Below the pieces are notes generated by a model. The model did no database searches, was not told the DNA's origin, and saw nothing but the letters and a program-made list of their open reading frames with translations. Of a DNA stretch of 64,000 nt, positions 42,409 to 50,981 are shown piece after piece. Position numbers and translations under genes: made by a program. Source of the DNA: Bacteroidia bacterium (GTDB taxonomy: Bacteria; Bacteroidota; Bacteroidia; Cytophagales; Cyclobacteriaceae); the NCBI GenBank assembly GCA_030432655.1, contig JAUILA010000027.1, positions 1-64,000 on the forward strand, given 5' to 3'. Each line of letters begins with the position of its first letter. Position 1 is the first letter of the stretch.

Positions 42409-43764
42409 ATGAAGCGCTATTTACTCATTTCCGCTGGATTGTTACTTAGTATTCTCCCGCTCTGCGCGCAGACCTTTACGGCCGATCAGGCCAGGCAGGA
42501 CCTGAATACGCTGGTTGATGGGATAAAGACCTATAATGCCGCCTTGTACACCTATAACCCGGAATATGATCAGCAGGCAAACCAGGTGCTGGAGAATATC
42601 GGGACGGAGGAGGTATCTCTGTTCGAACATTTCAATATGATCAGCCAGTTATGCGCCCTGAGCAATGAAGGCCATTTTGGCCTGGGGGACTGGTCAGATG
42701 CCGTTCATAAAGGAATCCCTGATAATACCTTTCACTACCTGCCAATGGGCATTCGTATCCTCGATGGCCGAATCTATGTATGGGAAGCCTATTCCGATGA
42801 AGGGCTTCTGGAAAAGGGTGACGAAATCCTTGAACTGAATGGCAAAACTGCGTCGGACATTCTGCGGGAATTTTACAAGGTTTATCCTTCAGACGGACAA
42901 ATCACAACGTATGTTGACAGAACCGTGGAAATAGGTTTTCCCTGGCTGTATTATTTCTACATAGACCGGCCGGAAACGCATGAGTTCGCTATCCGGAAAC
43001 CGGATGGTTCCACTCAAAAGATTGCCATTCGCGCACTTACCCGGGACGAGCAGGTGGAGAATTACCGGGCAAAGAACGGGCAGCCCGAGCCGGTGAAAGA
43101 GAGTATTAGTGATTTGTATGAGCTGGAGGTAAAGGAGAATTATGCATTGCTGACGTTAAAGTCCTTTGACCGGGGGCTAATGGAGAAATATGATATCAAT
43201 CCCCGGAAGCTGTATAAATCCATTTTTGAGGAAGTGGAGGGGGTGAAAAACCTGATTGTCGACCTGCGGGGAAATACCGGGGGGAGGAATGAATTTGCGG
43301 ATGATATGGTACCGTTCATTCTCAGGGATGACCACGGAAATGAATTTCTTAAGAAAACACTGTCCTGGGAAGGAAGGGAACGTACGTACAAGTTGCCGAA
43401 AGCGGACAAGAACCTGTATGCAGGGAATGTGTATGTTCTGGTGGACGGGAGGACATGGTCGGCCGGGAGCACCCTGGCCAGATACCTGAAGGAATACGCC
43501 GGTGCGGTAATCATCGGGGAGGAGACAGGTACCCGCTATGAAGGATTCGCCGCCGGATCCAAACAAACTGTCGAATTGGGCAATTCCGGCCTTCAGGTGC
43601 ATATTCCGCGGTATCATATTTTCTTTCCGGAATCAGCCCTGCAGAAAACTACCAACCGGGGAGTCATGCCTGATCACTCCATCACTTATACCATTGAAGA
43701 CCTGATAGCGGAAAGGGACCTGCACCTGGAAAAAGCCAGGAGCCTTATTGCAGGAAATAACTAA
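42409..43764 (+). CDS. S41-family C-terminal processing-like peptidase
   Basis: 451 residues, signal peptide ending ILPLCAQ. A PDZ-like segment (LLEKGDEILELNGKTASDIL, about 135-155) precedes the S41 domain: NLIVDLRGNTGGRNEFADDM, VYVLVDGRTWSAGSTLARYL with the likely nucleophile Ser in TWSAGS, and GEETGTRYEGFAAGS. Tail-specific proteases of this group degrade periplasmic proteins or peptides; many Bacteroidota members have unknown substrates. Its stop overlaps the convergent TolB-like gene (CTAA at 43761-43764). Confidence 0.87.
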   Translation: MKRYLLISAGLLLSILPLCAQTFTADQARQDLNTLVDGIKTYNAALYTYNPEYDQQANQVLENIGTEEVSLFEHFNMISQLCALSNEGHFGLGDWSDAVHKGIPDNTFHYLPMGIRILDGRIYVWEAYSDEGLLEKGDEILELNGKTASDILREFYKVYPSDGQITTYVDRTVEIGFPWLYYFYIDRPETHEFAIRKPDGSTQKIAIRALTRDEQVENYRAKNGQPEPVKESISDLYELEVKENYALLTLKSFDRGLMEKYDINPRKLYKSIFEEVEGVKNLIVDLRGNTGGRNEFADDMVPFILRDDHGNEFLKKTLSWEGRERTYKLPKADKNLYAGNVYVLVDGRTWSAGSTLARYLKEYAGAVIIGEETGTRYEGFAAGSKQTVELGNSGLQVHIPRYHIFFPESALQKTTNRGVMPDHSITYTIEDLIAERDLHLEKARSLIAGNN

Positions 43765-44768
43765 GAGTCAATATCTGAAAAGGTGAGTTGCTTTAAATCA
43801 GAACCATCGGAATTAACTGTATAAATATTCATTTCCTCACCATACGAGACCAGTACAAGTTTTTTGCTATCCGGAGACCAGCTGGCGGAACTCATGTTTT
43901 TAGCAACCTTAACGGGTTTGGACTTACCAATGTCCATAACATAAATGGCCTTGTCTGCATGATACATTATTTGAGACCCATCCGGAGAAAATTTTGCGTC
44001 CAGCAGGTGAAATATCCTTTTTGATACGGGGATGGGTTCATCGGCCAGCGGACCGGCATGGTATAATTTATTCAGTGAAGGTGTTGATTCAGTAATTGAA
44101 CAGAGTGTTTTGAGTCCGTCCGGAGACCATTGCCATAAATGAATCTGTTGTGATGAATCGTAATACGATATGCTCGAATCAGCGGCGAACTGGTAGATCC
44201 GTGTGTCGTAGATCCTTTCGATCAGGTCTGCGGAAATAAAAGCGAGCTTATCACCATCCGCTGACCAGATCGGTCTACTCACATTTGTGGAAGTTTCGGT
44301 AAGTCGCTGCTGATCCGATCCATCCGGATTCATTAAATAGATCTGCATGTTCCCGTTTCGGAGAGACTCAAAGGCTATTTTATCCCCGGATGGTGACCAT
44401 ACCGCTGATAATTCATCGGTGCGGGTTCGTGTAATATTTCTATAATCTGATCCGTCCGGATTCATTGTATGGATCTGACGCAGCTTGAATTGCTCGGTTT
44501 CAAAGAGGATTTTTGACCCATCCGGCGACCAGGATGGATTTGATTCGTCCCACCTTGTATATGAGAGCCTCGTTTGATTGCTTCCGTCATGATCCATTAC
44601 ATAAATTTCATAATTCCCATCCCGTCGCGATATAAATAAGATCCTGGTGCCATCCGGAGACCAGACGGGATCAGTATTCATGAAATCCGGAATGGTTGGC
44701 TGTGCATACGAACTAAAGTGGAGTAGTGTTAGAAATATCAGGCAAAAAAAAAGTTGAATTGATTTCAT
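43761..44768 (-). CDS. TolB-like PD40 beta-propeller protein
   Basis: 335 residues with a signal peptide ending HFSSYAQ. Repeats of WSPDGxxILFxSxRDG followed by IYxMNxDGSDxxxLT (for example VWSPDGTRILFISRRDGNYE, SWSPDGSKILFETEQ, VWSPSGDKIAFESLRNGNMQ, SASWSPDSKKLVLVSYGEE) define PD40 blades; about six to seven can be counted, enough for a full propeller. TolB-like but without the TolB N-terminal domain or a tol-pal neighbourhood, so periplasmic binding function is unassigned. Confidence 0.87.
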   Translation of the reverse strand: MKSIQLFFCLIFLTLLHFSSYAQPTIPDFMNTDPVWSPDGTRILFISRRDGNYEIYVMDHDGSNQTRLSYTRWDESNPSWSPDGSKILFETEQFKLRQIHTMNPDGSDYRNITRTRTDELSAVWSPSGDKIAFESLRNGNMQIYLMNPDGSDQQRLTETSTNVSRPIWSADGDKLAFISADLIERIYDTRIYQFAADSSISYYDSSQQIHLWQWSPDGLKTLCSITESTPSLNKLYHAGPLADEPIPVSKRIFHLLDAKFSPDGSQIMYHADKAIYVMDIGKSKPVKVAKNMSSASWSPDSKKLVLVSYGEEMNIYTVNSDGSDLKQLTFSDIDS

Positions 44769-45081
44769 GAATTATTCGTTTAACCGGATTCCTGAAGAAA
44801 TCCCATGGATACCACATTGGCGCCAATATTTTATTAATGAACACATTATTCTCCGGGGTCTTTCTCCATTTCGGATCCCTCTGAGAATTTTAAGTAAATG
44901 GCAGCAATATACAGAACGTAACTGGCCGGATGCTACTTTTTTTTAAAGCTAATTTCTTTGCTTCACGAGTGCAGCGATTAACTGGCCGGGGATCACGGTG
45001 TTACGTACGGATATGAGATTGTTTCGTTTATGCTTTGTGAATTAATGCCTATATTGTTCCTGGTCAAAAACAAAGAACAAC
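44769..45081. other. 313-nt intergenic region without gene
   Basis: Divergent promoter region between the propeller and serine-hydrolase genes. I see an ACTGGCCGG duplication (44919 and 44979 areas: AACTGGCCGGATGC and AACTGGCCGGGGAT) and an AT-rich tail before 45082, but no convincing TAnnTTTG promoter and no coding frame. Confidence 0.5.
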
Positions 45082-46542
45082 ATGACAAAGCATATCCTGC
45101 CTTTCCTGGTGCTTTTGTGTGCCTGCAGTGGGTCACCGGAAGCAAATACCGAAGATCAATCAGCCCTTGACGAAGAGATCGCCCGCGTGGAGTCGGGCCT
45201 CTTGCCGAATATTATCATTGAAGGGGATTCCATTGAGGATTTCACGATTGCCGACCGTATGCGGCATTATAACGTTCCGGGCTTCAGTATCGCCGTTTTT
45301 GAGGATGGAAAAATTAAATGGGCGAAGGGGTACGGTTATCTTTCCTTTGACAGCGTGGCCAAAGTGGATAAGAATACCCGGTTCCAGGCTGCTTCCATCA
45401 GTAAGCCTGTGGCGGCTACCGGATTGCTGACATTGGTGCAGGAAGGCGAACTGGACCTGGATGAAAATGTAAATGAGTATATGTCTGACTGGCAGGTAGA
45501 GGAGAATACATTCACTGCAGCTGAAAAAGTGACCTTGCGGCGTCTGGTCACCCACAATGCAGGGCTCACCGTGCATGGGTTTCGCGGGTATGCCGAGGGG
45601 GAGGAAGTTCCCACCACCGTTCAGGTGCTGAACGGGGACGGTCCGGCAAACTCAGATCCCATTGTCCCTGATACACTGCCAGGTGCGATCTGGCGATATT
45701 CAGGGGGAGGATATACGGTTATGCAGCATGTGATCGAAGAAAAAACACAAGGAAGTTTTCCTGCATACATGCAGGCTTCCGTGCTTGATCCGCTTAAAAT
45801 GACCCGAAGTACGTACGAGCAGCCATTGCCGGAGAATATGCGGGACAATGTGGCCATCGGACACCGGGGAGGAGGAAATAAAGTGGAAGGGAACTGGCAC
45901 ACCTATCCGGAAATCGCGGCAGCGGGTCTCTGGACCACGCCTTCTGATCTGGCCAGATGGGCCATTGCGATTCAGAATAGTTTCAACGGGGAGGAAGGCG
46001 GGGTGCTGTCGCCTGAAACCGCAAGTGCAATGCTAACTGCTCACATGGGAGACTGGGGCCTGGGCCCGGGCGTCAGCGGCACAGGGGAAGCCATGTATTT
46101 CAGTCACGGGGGTGCCAATGAGGGGTACAGGTGTTACCTGATGGCCTTCGCCACCGGTGCCCGTCAGGGAGTGGCCATCATGACGAATGGTGACCAGGGA
46201 AGCGCTCTGGGAAATGAAGTTTTGAGAAGTGTGGCGAGCGAGTTCGACTGGGACATGTACAAGCCCCAGGTAAAATCCACTATATCACTGACGGAGGAGG
46301 AGTTGCAGGCGTATGAAGGCAACTATACTGATGGCAGTGACCTGAATGTGGAATTCAGTATGTCGGAGAATGGGGGCTTGCTGGCTTTGCTCAATGGGGA
46401 CCGGGAAATCCGCTTTTTGCCGGAAGGACCGGATCAGTTTTTTGACGCGGGTGACGGGACCGGGTTAACTTTTACGCGGAATACAGAGAATGAAGTGGTT
46501 GGTTTCGAAGTGCAGGGTCTGACATTTGTCCGGGCTGAATAG
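45082..46542 (+). CDS. Class C beta-lactamase-like serine hydrolase lipoprotein
   Basis: 486 residues, leader MTKHILPFLVLLCAC. The serine hydrolase domain has SISK at 105-108 as the SxxK motif, YSGGGY near 207 in place of YxN, and SHGGANEGY near 341 in place of KTG. A C-terminal lipocalin-like domain (about 400-486, YEGNYTDGSDLNVEF) follows. This architecture is typical of esterases or peptidases of the penicillin-binding-protein fold in Bacteroidota rather than true beta-lactamases. The gene abuts the LysR gene tail to tail. Confidence 0.87.
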   Translation: MTKHILPFLVLLCACSGSPEANTEDQSALDEEIARVESGLLPNIIIEGDSIEDFTIADRMRHYNVPGFSIAVFEDGKIKWAKGYGYLSFDSVAKVDKNTRFQAASISKPVAATGLLTLVQEGELDLDENVNEYMSDWQVEENTFTAAEKVTLRRLVTHNAGLTVHGFRGYAEGEEVPTTVQVLNGDGPANSDPIVPDTLPGAIWRYSGGGYTVMQHVIEEKTQGSFPAYMQASVLDPLKMTRSTYEQPLPENMRDNVAIGHRGGGNKVEGNWHTYPEIAAAGLWTTPSDLARWAIAIQNSFNGEEGGVLSPETASAMLTAHMGDWGLGPGVSGTGEAMYFSHGGANEGYRCYLMAFATGARQGVAIMTNGDQGSALGNEVLRSVASEFDWDMYKPQVKSTISLTEEELQAYEGNYTDGSDLNVEFSMSENGGLLALLNGDREIRFLPEGPDQFFDAGDGTGLTFTRNTENEVVGFEVQGLTFVRAE

Positions 46543-47493
46543 TTACTTTGAGAACCCTGGCTTACTTGCGTCAAAATCATCATACCAGGCAAATTTTTCA
46601 CGGATCAGATTATTCTTATTCTCATTGAGATAATCAATATACGCTTCAGCGACCGGGCTGAACTGTTTTCCTTTAAGCCAGACCAAATTCCAATGTGTTG
46701 AAACCGGCAATCCTTTGCAGGGCACGATCCGGAGATCACCATTGTGTAATTCGTTTTTGATCCCGATCAGCGGCATAATGGAAAGCCCCAGTCCGGCAAT
46801 TACCGCCTGCTTCACCGCTTCATTGGAAGTTAGTTCCAGAGACTTATTCATTTTTAGCCCGTTTTTCTTAAGGTAACTCTCCATGGCAAAACGGGTGGCT
46901 GAACCAGGCTCGCGGTAGATCAGCCTTGATGAGCTGAGCAATTTAAAATTTTCAGCGCCGGACTTCGAATATTCAGCGTCCTTACCCATAAGGAATAACC
47001 TGTTTTTCATTAATCGAATACGTTTCAGGTCAAGTCGTTCCGGGATAACCGAGACCAGGGAGAAATCCACCTCGTTTTTTTCAAGGCTTTCCACCACCTG
47101 CCTCTTATTGGTCACATCCATGACCAGGTCAACCCCGGGGTGCATGGACAGGAATTTATCGAGGAAGTAAGGCATTACGTACTTGCCGGTCGAAACCACG
47201 GAAATGGTAAGCGTACCCACAAGGTTACCTTTAAATTCCATCAGCCTGTTCTGTATCCGCTGAGTTTCACCGAGGATTTTTTCACAGGAATCCACAATCT
47301 CCTTTCCGAAATCGGTGATATGCAGCTGCCTTCCGATTACTTCGTACAAGGGAACCTCGAACTGATCCTGCAGTTTTTTCAGCTGAATCGATACGGCCGG
47401 CTGGGTCATGTGAAGCGATTCTGCTGCTTTGGTAATACTCTTCGTTTCCGATATCTCCAGGAAGATGCGAAGCTGGTGAAGCGTGTAATGCAT
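46543..47493 (-). CDS. LysR-type regulator of the SbtA-like transporter
   Basis: 316 residues: N-terminal winged HTH (LRIFLEISETKSITKAAESL, HMTQPAVSIQLKKLQDQFEV) and a periplasmic-binding-like effector domain (TISVVSTGKYVMPYFLDKFL to the end). It is of the CbbR/CmpR-like kind, long in the linker. Divergently transcribed from the small protein and SbtA-family genes, which it very likely controls. Confidence 0.93.
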   Translation of the reverse strand: MHYTLHQLRIFLEISETKSITKAAESLHMTQPAVSIQLKKLQDQFEVPLYEVIGRQLHITDFGKEIVDSCEKILGETQRIQNRLMEFKGNLVGTLTISVVSTGKYVMPYFLDKFLSMHPGVDLVMDVTNKRQVVESLEKNEVDFSLVSVIPERLDLKRIRLMKNRLFLMGKDAEYSKSGAENFKLLSSSRLIYREPGSATRFAMESYLKKNGLKMNKSLELTSNEAVKQAVIAGLGLSIMPLIGIKNELHNGDLRIVPCKGLPVSTHWNLVWLKGKQFSPVAEAYIDYLNENKNNLIREKFAWYDDFDASKPGFSK

Positions 47494-47501
47494 TAGAATT
47501 A

Positions 47502-47527
47502 TTTATGATTTGTATTAAAAATATAAA
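47502..47527. promoter_or_regulatory. Candidate LysR binding site
   Basis: TTTATGATTT (47502-47511) and AAAATATAAA (47518-47527) form an imperfect 10-bp dyad (8 of 10) with a 6-nt centre in the divergent intergenic region, 9 nt from the LysR start. AT-rich context reduces its weight. Confidence 0.35.
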
Positions 47528-47586
47528 TAAAAATAAATAAAAGGATTTTATCAAATTTGCCCCGGTTCTAACTAAAACAAGTTTCT

Positions 47587-47877
47587 ATGAAAAATTTCAA
47601 AATCATTGACAACACCTATTCTCCCCTTCAGGCAAAGGAGGTACTTCTTACCTTATTCGGGGATAAAATCCGGTTTCTGCATATCCAGGCATTACGTATG
47701 CGGGAGATGTACAGCGGGGATACATCAGCCATTGAGCAGCGGATAGAGGAACTGAAAGTAGCTCAGTCTGAATTTGTCAAGCTGCTGGACGAGGCCGCCG
47801 CACAAAATATGGATATAAAAATTAACGGTGAGATTGAACTGGAGCTTATTCCGCAGAATGTAGAAGTCGAAAAGTAG
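47587..47877 (+). CDS. Small helical protein partner of SbtA-like gene
   Basis: 96 residues, no leader: IIDNTYSPLQAKEVLLTLFG, then a basic-acidic helix RMREMYSGDTSAIEQRIEEL and KVAQSEFVKLLDEAAAQNMD, then a strand pair INGEIELELIPQNVEVEK. It does not look like the PII-type SbtB that partners cyanobacterial SbtA (no nucleotide-binding loops). It is 4 nt upstream of the transporter gene, so a regulatory or accessory role is likely. I know no name for it. Confidence 0.72.
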   Translation: MKNFKIIDNTYSPLQAKEVLLTLFGDKIRFLHIQALRMREMYSGDTSAIEQRIEELKVAQSEFVKLLDEAAAQNMDIKINGEIELELIPQNVEVEK

Positions 47878-47881
47878 GGGA

Positions 47882-48844
47882 ATGAATTTAGAGCTGTTAC
47901 TGGATAACCTGACTAATCCTGCCCTGTTGTTTTTCTTCCTGGGCATTCTGGCGGTGTATATCAAGAGCGATCTTGAAATTCCGCCCACATCGTCAAAATT
48001 CATTTCCCTGTACCTGCTGTTTTCAATCGGATTCAAAGGTGGCCAGGAGTTGTCACACAGTGAATTCGGTCCTGAAATTGTGTATGCATTGCTGGCCGGA
48101 GTAGTTCTGGCGTTGCTGGTACCGCTGTATACGTTCTTTATTCTCAAGCGCAATCTGGGACTGTTCAACGCGGGCGCCATCGCTTCCGCTTACGGATCGG
48201 TAAGTGCTGTCACGTTCGTCACTTGCGTGAGTTTCCTTGAATTACAACAAATTGAATTCGGCGGACATATGGTCGCGGTGATGGCGCTCATGGAGGCGCC
48301 GTCCATTGTGGTCGGGGTATTGCTGATTTCTCTTTTTGATAAAGAAGGGGAGAATAAAGTTTCGCTGTCCGGAGTGGTACAGCATGCATTGACCAACGGA
48401 AGTGTGATGCTTATACTTGGCAGCCTTGGGATCGGACTCATTGCCAGTGATCAGCAGGCAGAGGGGATCAAACCATTTACAACTGATATATTTAAAGGGT
48501 TCCTGGCCGTTTTTCTCCTGGATATGGGGATTGTCAGCGGCAGAAAACTATCCGCATTCTGGGGGAACGGCTGGTTCCCTTTTTTATTTGCAGTTGTTGT
48601 TCCGGTTATGAATGGTGTCATCGTGGCTATTGTCAGCGGATTTTTCCTGGAAGAAGCCGGGAACCGGTTGCTATTGTCCATTCTGGCAGCCAGTGCCTCT
48701 TACATCGCGGTACCTGCTGCGATGAAAATGGCGGCACCGAAAGCGAATCCCGGACTCTATATACCAATGGCCCTTGCCGTTACATTCCCTTTCAATATAA
48801 CTTTGGGGATGCCTTTATACCTTTGCCTGGTGGAATCGACATAA
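47882..48844 (+). CDS. SbtA-family (DUF897) sodium-dependent bicarbonate permease
   Basis: 320 residues with about ten transmembrane helices in two repeats. Family blocks: NLTNPALLFFFLGILAVYIK at the start, SIGFKGGQELSHS, IASAYGSVSAVTFVTCVSFL, MALMEAPSIVVGVLLI and ASASYIAVPAAMKMAAPKAN. SbtA takes up bicarbonate with Na+ in cyanobacteria; members in heterotrophs are assumed to supply bicarbonate for carboxylases. Second gene of the unit under the divergent LysR. It ends one base before the convergent propeller-like gene. Confidence 0.9.
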   Translation: MNLELLLDNLTNPALLFFFLGILAVYIKSDLEIPPTSSKFISLYLLFSIGFKGGQELSHSEFGPEIVYALLAGVVLALLVPLYTFFILKRNLGLFNAGAIASAYGSVSAVTFVTCVSFLELQQIEFGGHMVAVMALMEAPSIVVGVLLISLFDKEGENKVSLSGVVQHALTNGSVMLILGSLGIGLIASDQQAEGIKPFTTDIFKGFLAVFLLDMGIVSGRKLSAFWGNGWFPFLFAVVVPVMNGVIVAIVSGFFLEEAGNRLLLSILAASASYIAVPAAMKMAAPKANPGLYIPMALAVTFPFNITLGMPLYLCLVEST

Positions 48845-49726
48845 TCAGTCCGGGCACCAGATATTACTGATCCCTGCCTGTTCCCGGATGGACAGGCAGG
48901 GGGCGGGGTTTCTCCCGTCAAACACGATTTCAGAGGCAAACAGCATGACATTATCTTTATAATAGGCTACCCAATGAGGTACCAGGGGATCTTCAAGTTC
49001 GTAAACAGTTTCAATACTCCCATCCCTCTTAACCAGGTCGAATCTTCGCTGTCCCCAATAAGCTGTAAGTAGTTGGCCCTCGCGATAGTCGATATCAAAT
49101 AACATATTGCGGCTAAGTGGTGCATCCGGTGCATCCGGATCTGTAAGGTTGCTCCATTCCCGGAGAATGCGTCCCTGTTTGTCCGTCAGCCAGGCGGTTG
49201 ATTCTCCAAGTAATAATAATGTGTCACCGGATAATCGCCGGATTCTTCTGATCGGATGGTCAAAGTTGAAATATTTTTCAGGTGTACTGCCGTTAGCCAA
49301 ACGGAAGATCCCGGGATAAGCGCCGAAGATTACAGAGCCGTCATCATCAACAAAAAAGCCTCCTTCACCAATACGCCTCTCATCGACCCTCCAGTCCCAA
49401 ATTATCTCATGGGTCTTTCCGACTTCCATCCGGAGCAGACGGATTTCGAACTGGTCGTTCCGGTTACGGCGCTCTATCAGCCAGATCGTTTCATCAACAG
49501 CATATAGCATAAAGTCACTACCTGCGTGTTCGGAACGAAGTAGTACCTCCGGATCTGATCCCGGCTTCCAGGCCATGACACAGGCATGATGGTCCGGATC
49601 ATTGACCGGATCGACGTAGGGCCAGAGGACGTATTCTCCGGCTACTACCATATTACCTGTCGGATGAGCACCCGCACCCAGGGAGGCTCCGATCAGAATA
49701 ACTAAAAGTGAAATACTATTTCGCAC
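48845..49726 (-). CDS. Exported propeller-like protein of unknown role
   Basis: 293 residues with a signal peptide ending SLGAGA. Strands such as GEYVLWPYVDPVNDPDHH, TIWLIERRNRNDQFEIRL, SVIFGAYPGIFRLANG and AYWGQRRFDLVKRDGSI suggest a beta propeller. I recognise no family. Its start overlaps the end of the acetyltransferase gene by 11 nt, so they share a transcript. Confidence 0.65.
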   Translation of the reverse strand: MRNSISLLVILIGASLGAGAHPTGNMVVAGEYVLWPYVDPVNDPDHHACVMAWKPGSDPEVLLRSEHAGSDFMLYAVDETIWLIERRNRNDQFEIRLLRMEVGKTHEIIWDWRVDERRIGEGGFFVDDDGSVIFGAYPGIFRLANGSTPEKYFNFDHPIRRIRRLSGDTLLLLGESTAWLTDKQGRILREWSNLTDPDAPDAPLSRNMLFDIDYREGQLLTAYWGQRRFDLVKRDGSIETVYELEDPLVPHWVAYYKDNVMLFASEIVFDGRNPAPCLSIREQAGISNIWCPD

Positions 49727-50183
49727 CTTGCTGTTGGTTTAGTCCGTAAACATAATGCGCCACGTCCTCTTCGGCATCTGGTTTTGTGGACCGGTAGAAA
49801 TCCAGCGCATAGTCATCGATCCGGTCTGCCTGCACAAACAATTCGTCAAAACCGTTGGCACGACAGTCGTCGGTTATTCGCCGGATCATTTTTCTTCCAA
49901 TGCCTTTACGCTGATAGTCCACCGCCACCGCCAGGTCATACAGATAAGCGATCGGCCGAACGTGATAGTATTGAGGCAAAACATAGGCAGTCATACCGGC
50001 AATCACCTTTTCCTCGTGAAGTGCTGCATAAACCATGAACCTATCATCGGACAGCAGGTTTTGGAGGTATTCATCGTTTGGAGGCTCGAAAGGATCCATT
50101 TCAAAAACATTCCCGAAAACAAGGATCACCTCCCGGAAATGATCGAGCGACCCCGGACCCAAACGACTGATCTTGATATTCAT
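49716..50183 (-). CDS. GNAT acetyltransferase, AAC(3)-I-like
   Basis: 155 residues. ISRLGPGSLDHFREVILVFG, EYLQNLL, AYVLPQYYHVRPIAYLYDLA and YQRKGIGRKMIRRI follow the AAC(3)-I aminoglycoside acetyltransferase line closely in order and spacing (LGP start, YLxxLL, AYVLPKFExxR, IYDLAV, HRRxGIA, VQAD). KGIGR is the acetyl-CoA loop and VQADRIDDYALDFY matches the VQADYGDDPAxxLY segment. Whether it acts on aminoglycosides is unknown; many chromosomal GNATs of this type have other substrates. Not near any mobile element. Confidence 0.82.
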   Translation of the reverse strand: MNIKISRLGPGSLDHFREVILVFGNVFEMDPFEPPNDEYLQNLLSDDRFMVYAALHEEKVIAGMTAYVLPQYYHVRPIAYLYDLAVAVDYQRKGIGRKMIRRITDDCRANGFDELFVQADRIDDYALDFYRSTKPDAEEDVAHYVYGLNQQQGAK

Positions 50184-50232
50184 AGTAATGTTTTACGAAA
50201 AAAAGCCGGCCAGGGTGTCACGTTCCTCTGTC

Positions 50233-50266
50233 ATCCTGGAATCCGGCAAAGCCGGATGTCCGGGAT
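50233..50266. repeat. REP-like long hairpin
   Basis: ATCCTGGA-ATCCGGC-AAA-GCCGGAT-G-TCCGGGAT, a 15-bp stem with one bulge, between the lysozyme and acetyltransferase genes, in a GTCATCC context. No T-run, so more likely a repetitive extragenic palindrome than a terminator. Confidence 0.5.
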
Positions 50267-50273
50267 CTGTAAT

Positions 50274-50981
50274 TCAGTCCAACAAGACATTAAGATTATT
50301 GCCATTCAAAACATTAAGATCAACATACATGTCAATCCCATCCAGGTGAGCTCTGTTGGCGAATTGCCATAAAAGCCAATCTCTGTCATCAGGTAATTCA
50401 GGCTTAAAAAATATGTTCCTGATCCAAATTGGGTTTAGTATAAATTGGTCGATAAGGTATTCGTCATAAAATTCCTGTGTGACGTATATAATTGGTTTCT
50501 TTCCATAGTGCTCTTCTAATATCTGCATGAACCTTTCAATCTCTTCTAAGATTTGTTTTGTCGTCTTATTGGTTTCGCAGTTGCCACCAAATTCCAGATC
50601 TATGGTTGGAGCAATATTATCCGACATATTTGGTACAGTACGTATAAAATTTTCCGCCTGCTCCTCGCCGGTTTTGCATAATCTGTAAAAGTGGTAGGCG
50701 CCAGTGAGGTATCCGTTATCATGGCTGTTTCTCCAGTTTTCTGCAAAACGGGGATCCTGATAGTCAGCTCCTTCTGTGGCCTTAATGATAACGAAGTGAA
50801 TATCTTCCATTTTTAACTGTTCCCAGTTTATGATACCCTGATGATGGGAGATATCGATTCCACGAACGGGGTATTCACTTTTGGAAGGATAATTAAACCG
50901 AATTACTCCAAAATACAGGAGAGCCATTAATCCCAATCCCACCATCAATCCAGTCAGAAGGATTTTTCTCACAACGCTCAA
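50274..50981 (-). CDS. GH25 lysozyme (N-acetylmuramidase)
   Basis: 235 residues with an N-terminal membrane anchor (about 8-26). The GH25 barrel is complete: VRGIDISHHQGIINW (catalytic Asp in RGIDIS), HFVIIKATEGADYQDPRF, GAYHFYR, TIDLEFGGNC (catalytic Glu in DLE), KPIIYVTQEFY and DWLLWQFANRAHLDG. It hydrolyses MurNAc-GlcNAc bonds in peptidoglycan. Its start overlaps the lipoprotein gene by 4 nt. A role in wall turnover or in attacking other bacteria cannot be told apart. Confidence 0.92.
   Translation of the reverse strand: MSVVRKILLTGLMVGLGLMALLYFGVIRFNYPSKSEYPVRGIDISHHQGIINWEQLKMEDIHFVIIKATEGADYQDPRFAENWRNSHDNGYLTGAYHFYRLCKTGEEQAENFIRTVPNMSDNIAPTIDLEFGGNCETNKTTKQILEEIERFMQILEEHYGKKPIIYVTQEFYDEYLIDQFILNPIWIRNIFFKPELPDDRDWLLWQFANRAHLDGIDMYVDLNVLNGNNLNVLLD

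Noticed and set aside
43761-44768. TolB of the Tol-Pal system
   Set aside because: PD40 blades are present, but the TolB N-terminal domain and tolQRA/pal neighbours are missing.
45082-46542. True class C beta-lactamase
   Set aside because: The YxN and KTG motifs are replaced (YSG, HGG) and a C-terminal lipocalin-like domain is present, so a peptidase/esterase of the same fold is a better call.
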